The translations under genes were made by a program, and so were the position numbers. The notes under the pieces were generated by a model. The model was not told where the DNA came from, ran no database searches, and saw only the letters and a program-made list of their open reading frames with translations. A stretch of 9,534 bases of DNA from Planctomycetota bacterium (GTDB lineage: Bacteria > Planctomycetota > Phycisphaerae > WQYP01 > JAJZKY01), in NCBI GenBank assembly GCA_021803885.1, contig JAJZKY010000140.1, forward strand, positions 1-9,534. The letters are read 5' to 3'. Each line of letters opens with the position of its first letter. The stretch's first letter is position 1. This document shows, in pieces, positions 6,363-9,534 of the stretch.

Positions 6363-8588
6363 TTAGACCTTGGCATTGGACACCTCCTGCGGCACGGCCG
6401 CCAGAGGCGACGTCAGCAACCGACGACACAACAAGACCTCACCAATCAGCATGGCCATCACCAGCAGAACCAGCCACGGCCAAAGATCCACGCCCACCAG
6501 CACACTGCTAAGCACACCGGGAATTTGCGCCGGTTTGATCACGCCTTTGATATAGTGCTGATGGGTCAGCCAACTCAGATCGGCCTTGGAAACAAGCTGC
6601 GGATCCAACGCACTGGAATCAATGGCGACACTGTAATATACCGGCTGCGGAATGGCCACCGGTTTAAACACCGCCTGATATAATCCCGGTAACTGGGTGT
6701 GATTATAAACCATCAGGTATTTACCTTCCGCGGTAATTTGCGGTTGCACTGCGACTGCAACCCCCGCCGGATTGATGATTTTAGCACTTTGCACGGTGGG
6801 CTTCACCGGCCCGGTCCAGACAATGGCATCACCAGGTTTTAAAAAGTGCCTCCGGGTATGTTGATTACCGCCCAGCGCCAGGGCATAAACGCATTGATCG
6901 ACCAGAGGAACAAAACTACCGGCGGCGGTGGGCCAATCATTCCAGGAACCATCTACAGGCGTAGACCAGATCACGACCTTGCCGCCTTCAATGCCCACAG
7001 CTTTTTCGAGAATAATCGGATCTCCCCCGGCGGTTGCCAGCAGAACTTTCACCAGCGGGCTGGCTGGCGTAAGCTGCCACCATTTCGACAGAGTAACGCC
7101 CACAATCATGTTGCGGTTCAAGGCTGCCAGAATATGAACTATGGAATTACCAGGCTGTTTAATTACCAGCATGGGACTGGTGGAAGCGTGTACCAGCGGC
7201 CCCAGGCCGGCCACCGAAAACCCTGCCGCAGGTAAGGCCTGATTCACAAATGACGGCGTGGTGTTTCGGCCCAAAATAAACCAGACCCCATGACCGGCGC
7301 GGGCATAATCACCAAGGTTTGCCAACAGCCGCTGCGGCATGGCGACCGGATCGTTGACAACTACGACTGCGTAGTGTGCAAGCTGCAGGCTTTGCGCTGT
7401 AGAAATGCTTACCACCCGCGGCTGAATCAAGGCCTTGCGGGCCATTGCTGAAGAAAATGGCTGCATGGCCGCCTGCAAAAAGCGGCTGGCCCTGAACCCC
7501 CCGGTGTTCACCGCCTGACTATCAACAATAAGCACTGGAAGATGTCTGCGAACGTGGACGGAAGCAATCGCATGGTTATCTGCGGACAAAGCGTCATGCA
7601 CATCGGCCTGTACCTTCACCCAGTGAGATCCGGCATTGTTGAAACGATAACGAAAGGTAATCGTCTGCGACTTGCCCGCAGCCAGGTCAGCGATAATCCG
7701 CTCTGTGACCATTTTACCGTTGACCAGAAAATGGACAGGCACGTGCGACAACGGCAAGGGTCCGGAATTGCTGATGCTCACGGAAAGCCGCACCGGACGA
7801 CCTACACCCACCAGCGCCGGCTGAATGTGAATGGATCCGACGGATAAATTGGACAAGGTCGGGGTGACGTGCACCGGCACATCGTAAACCAGTATTTTCC
7901 CCGGGCCTGACGGGCTGCGACGCATGAATTGCCGCCATAGCGAAGGATGGTCCACCTGCCACGAAATCGCCCGCTGGTTGGATAACACCAGAATCACTTT
8001 CTGAAAATTACTGCCGCGGTTGACCATACGCCGGGCCATAGAAATGGCGGCGGGAATGGAAGAACCGGTGAGACCTGGTGGCTGGTGGCTCAGCGGGCGG
8101 AGGAATTGCCGCCGTAACGCTGCTTGATCTGAAGCAAGGACGGGCAATTTGGAAAGCGACACCGGCCGGTGTTCCGCCAGAATGACCGACAGCGTGTCCG
8201 CCGGGCGCAACAACGTCATTACGCGGCGCAGAACCTGTGTTTGTTTCTGGAAGTTGGTCTGCCCGCTGCCTCTTAAGCCGGAGGAAATGGAGTGGTCCAT
8301 CACCACAGCAATATCGCTGGTGGCATGGGAGGAAAACGGATTCAGGTGTCCAGCCCCGAGTATCGGCCGGGCCAGCAAGAATGCCAGAAGAGCCAGCAGG
8401 GCAATGCGCAGCAGCAATAGCAACCATTCTTCAATGGTGCGCCGACGTCGTTGCTGAATGGAAGACTCTTCCAGAAACATCATCGCTCCCCATTGAACAG
8501 GCGTAGTGCGATGACGGTGCAACAGATGAATCACTATCGGCACACCGGCAGCCAGCAGTCCCAGCAGCAAAATCGGCATTTCAATCAT
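6363..8588 (-). CDS. BatA-type N-terminal, vWA-like and CARDB-like membrane protein
   Basis: This 741-residue protein opens with the BatA N-terminal signature: hydrophobic segment 6-23 (PILLLGLLAAGVPIVIHLL), then HRHRT and WGAM.FLEES, a basic RRRR stretch (47-50) and a second hydrophobic segment at about 55-77. A vWA-like domain follows with DHSIS (D98, S100, S102) and a threonine at 174. The later acidic position reads SNQR (203-206) where the family usually has an SD pair, so the metal site may be altered. A CARDB-like beta domain spans about 235-345. A Rossmann/GATase-like part begins at LPVLIVDSQ and contains AVVVVNDP, with no obvious catalytic cysteine. A membrane segment (about 702-722) and a short tail end the protein. 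The ATG at 8588 shares its A with the TGA of the DUF58 gene, indicating translational coupling; M4 (ATG at 8579) is an alternative start. Expected role: membrane vWA partner in a MoxR-dependent complex. Confidence 0.87.
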   Translation of the reverse strand: MIEMPILLLGLLAAGVPIVIHLLHRHRTTPVQWGAMMFLEESSIQQRRRRTIEEWLLLLLRIALLALLAFLLARPILGAGHLNPFSSHATSDIAVVMDHSISSGLRGSGQTNFQKQTQVLRRVMTLLRPADTLSVILAEHRPVSLSKLPVLASDQAALRRQFLRPLSHQPPGLTGSSIPAAISMARRMVNRGSNFQKVILVLSNQRAISWQVDHPSLWRQFMRRSPSGPGKILVYDVPVHVTPTLSNLSVGSIHIQPALVGVGRPVRLSVSISNSGPLPLSHVPVHFLVNGKMVTERIIADLAAGKSQTITFRYRFNNAGSHWVKVQADVHDALSADNHAIASVHVRRHLPVLIVDSQAVNTGGFRASRFLQAAMQPFSSAMARKALIQPRVVSISTAQSLQLAHYAVVVVNDPVAMPQRLLANLGDYARAGHGVWFILGRNTTPSFVNQALPAAGFSVAGLGPLVHASTSPMLVIKQPGNSIVHILAALNRNMIVGVTLSKWWQLTPASPLVKVLLATAGGDPIILEKAVGIEGGKVVIWSTPVDGSWNDWPTAAGSFVPLVDQCVYALALGGNQHTRRHFLKPGDAIVWTGPVKPTVQSAKIINPAGVAVAVQPQITAEGKYLMVYNHTQLPGLYQAVFKPVAIPQPVYYSVAIDSSALDPQLVSKADLSWLTHQHYIKGVIKPAQIPGVLSSVLVGVDLWPWLVLLVMAMLIGEVLLCRRLLTSPLAAVPQEVSNAKV

Positions 8589-8640
8589 CAGCAGCGTCTC
8601 TCATACATACGCTGGGCCAGATAAGCCGTCAGCGCCTGAT
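8515..8640. repeat. First copy of a perfect 126-bp direct repeat (partner 9409-9534)
   Basis: This segment, covering the last 17 codons (including the stop) of the DUF58 gene and the first 24 codons of the BatA gene, recurs identically and in the same orientation at the right end of the window. Here it sits in an intact gene context, so this is the original copy. The offset is 894 bases. Confidence 0.95.
8586..8590 (-). promoter_or_regulatory. TGATG stop/start overlap between DUF58 and BatA genes
   Basis: The DUF58 stop (TGA, 8590-8588) and the BatA start (ATG, 8588-8586) share one base. No strong Shine-Dalgarno sequence precedes it, so termination-reinitiation coupling is the likely way the second gene is translated. 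This would keep the two partners at matched levels (inference). Confidence 0.6.
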
Positions 8641-9406
8641 CAAAAGGCTCTTTGGTATTGAGTACAGCCCGGCTGATGCGCAACGAGTTGGCAGCTTCAT
8701 GAATGGCCGCCATGTGTTCCCGCAGTCTGGCCATGTACCCGGCGCGAACCAGGGAAGGATCGAGCCGCAACTGGTGGCTGTTGCGTTCCAGATTTTCAAA
8801 AAGCGTCCACTTCCGGAAGGGAAAATTTATCTCATCATCGGCCATCACGTGCAGAAGCAGCAGTTCATGCCGGCGATGGCGAAAATGATGCAAGGCCTGA
8901 ATAAAGGCCTCGGTTTTCTCAAAGCAATCGCTGATCAAAATTACCAGCCCCCGGTGGCCGATACGCTCCGCGACTTCATGGAGCCGCTGGGCCAGCGAAG
9001 ATTCACCGCCGGATTCGGATTCTTCCAAAGCCTCAATGATGTTCATCAGATGCGACGGTGCACTGCGCGGGGGGATAAATTTTCGAATCTGGTTGTCCAA
9101 AGTGATCAGGCCCACCGAATCCTGCTGCCGCAGGGCCAGGTACGCCAGACAAGTCACCAGAAACTGGCCATAGCGCATTTTGCTCAGCGGTTCATTGACG
9201 CCACGGTACTTCATGGATCCACTGACATCCAGCACAATATGCGCCTGCAGATTGGTATTGACTTCGTACTGCTTGATATAATAACGATCGGCCTTGGCAA
9301 AAACCCGCCAGTCGATGCGTTTGATGTCGTCACCGGGCACATATTGACGATGCTGGGCAAAATCAATGGCAAAACCCAGGTGCGTGGACCGATGCAAACC
9401 CTGCAC
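8588..9406 (-). CDS. DUF58 family protein with vWA domain, 5' end truncated
   Basis: The protein is a cytosolic vWA protein of the DUF58 family, which pairs with MoxR AAA+ ATPases. It carries the family core: GLHRS (residues 3-7), Y.PGDD (22-27), RIDW (30-33), D.YY.KQYE (40-48) and an intact metal-site motif DVSGSM (D60, S62, S64), followed by LITLDNQ and LVILISDCF strands. No signal peptide or membrane segment is seen. In intact homologues about 25-35 residues precede the GLHRS motif. Here the frame has only a GTG at 9406, and the bases upstream, from 9409, belong to a copied segment that gives a stop at 9425-9427. The GTG is therefore not a natural start, and the gene is 5'-truncated by the junction at 9408/9409. 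It is first in the operon as seen; a MoxR gene would be expected further upstream. The stop overlaps the BatA start. Confidence 0.88.
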   Translation of the reverse strand: MQGLHRSTHLGFAIDFAQHRQYVPGDDIKRIDWRVFAKADRYYIKQYEVNTNLQAHIVLDVSGSMKYRGVNEPLSKMRYGQFLVTCLAYLALRQQDSVGLITLDNQIRKFIPPRSAPSHLMNIIEALEESESGGESSLAQRLHEVAERIGHRGLVILISDCFEKTEAFIQALHHFRHRRHELLLLHVMADDEINFPFRKWTLFENLERNSHQLRLDPSLVRAGYMARLREHMAAIHEAANSLRISRAVLNTKEPFDQALTAYLAQRMYERRC

Positions 9407-9482
9407 GTCGGTGCAACAGATGAATCACTATCGGCACACCGGCAGCCAGCAGTCCCAGCAGCAAAATCGGCATTTCAATCAT
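9363..9482 (-). pseudogene. Duplicate of BatA N-terminus, out of frame after 24 codons
   Basis: The frame from 9482 repeats the first 24 codons of the BatA gene (MIEMPILLLG...HLLH). At the repeat edge (9409) it then runs into the DUF58 sequence in the wrong frame and stops at 9363-9365 after 39 codons. It would encode only one membrane segment plus a nonsense tail. It is a by-product of the 126-bp duplication and is unlikely to be a functional gene. Confidence 0.6.
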
Positions 9483-9534
9483 CAGCAGCGTCTCTCATAC
9501 ATACGCTGGGCCAGATAAGCCGTCAGCGCCTGAT
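9409..9534. repeat. Second copy of the 126-bp direct repeat, ending at the window edge
   Basis: It is identical over 126 bases to 8515-8640 and continues to the last base of the window, so its true length is at least 126. Sequence identity begins abruptly at 9409: base 9408 is T and its counterpart 8514 is A. It replaces the expected start of the DUF58 gene. The period of 894 bases is a multiple of three. It is either the edge of a tandem duplication of 8515-9408 or an assembly/amplification loop. Confidence 0.93.
9482..9534 (-). pseudogene. Duplicate of the DUF58 gene's C-terminal codons
   Basis: These bases repeat the last 16 codons and stop of the DUF58 gene (QALTAYLAQRMYERRC) and leave the window. 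If the duplication is real, a second DUF58 copy could lie to the right. If it is an artefact, this is only a re-read of 8588-8640. Confidence 0.55.

Noticed and set aside
249..9406. New defence, toxin or secretion system
   Set aside because: All four genes fit the known MoxR/DUF58/Bat-type cluster layout; no nuclease, toxin, reverse transcriptase or effector domain was seen.

Overview
The window holds one minus-strand operon with damaged or artificial sequence at both ends. Read 5'->3' on the minus strand (right to left), it encodes a DUF58 protein (8588-9406, N-terminus missing), a BatA/vWA membrane protein (6363-8588), a large vWA plus glutamine-amidotransferase-like membrane protein (3321-6308) and a DUF4175-like membrane protein with a very long Gln/Ala-rich coiled coil (249-3209). 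This gene order, normally preceded by a MoxR-family AAA+ ATPase, is the MoxR/DUF58/Bat-type cluster common in Planctomycetota. The domain style (BatA N-terminus, CARDB-like and cysteine-less GATase-like modules, a YPAY-type DUF4175 region) and the moderately high GC suggest a planctomycete, possibly of the Phycisphaerae. That placement is an inference from gene style, not from a marker gene. No RNA gene, transposase, CRISPR array or toxin/defence gene was seen.

Layout. 1-~270: a plus-strand coding fragment, open from the first base, Gln/Ala-rich and without a natural stop. ~259-290: a head-on junction where this fragment meets the 3' end of the minus-strand DUF4175-like gene; each frame then runs a short way into the antisense of the other. 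249-3209: DUF4175-like gene. 3210-3320: a 111-bp spacer with a perfect 10-bp stem-loop. 3321-6308: vWA/GATase-like gene. 6309-6362: a 54-bp spacer with a ribosome binding site. 6363-8588: BatA gene, sharing one base with the DUF58 stop (TGATG). 8588-9406: DUF58 gene, cut off just before the conserved GLHRS motif. 9409-9534: a perfect 126-bp direct copy of 8515-8640 that runs to the last base of the window.

How the genes probably work together: from family knowledge, MoxR ATPases act with vWA proteins as chaperone-like or metal-insertion systems at the membrane. DUF58 would be the cytosolic vWA partner. The BatA and vWA/GATase-like proteins carry further MIDAS-type vWA modules next to membrane segments, and the DUF4175-like protein supplies a long, probably extracytoplasmic coiled coil. 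Tight spacing and the TGATG overlap fit co-transcription. The client is unknown.

The most noteworthy signals are structural: the two abnormal ends. Both look more like chimeric amplification or assembly-graph artefacts than biology, and they matter because two of the four genes have a wrong terminus in any automatic annotation. I do not see a convincing new biological system here.
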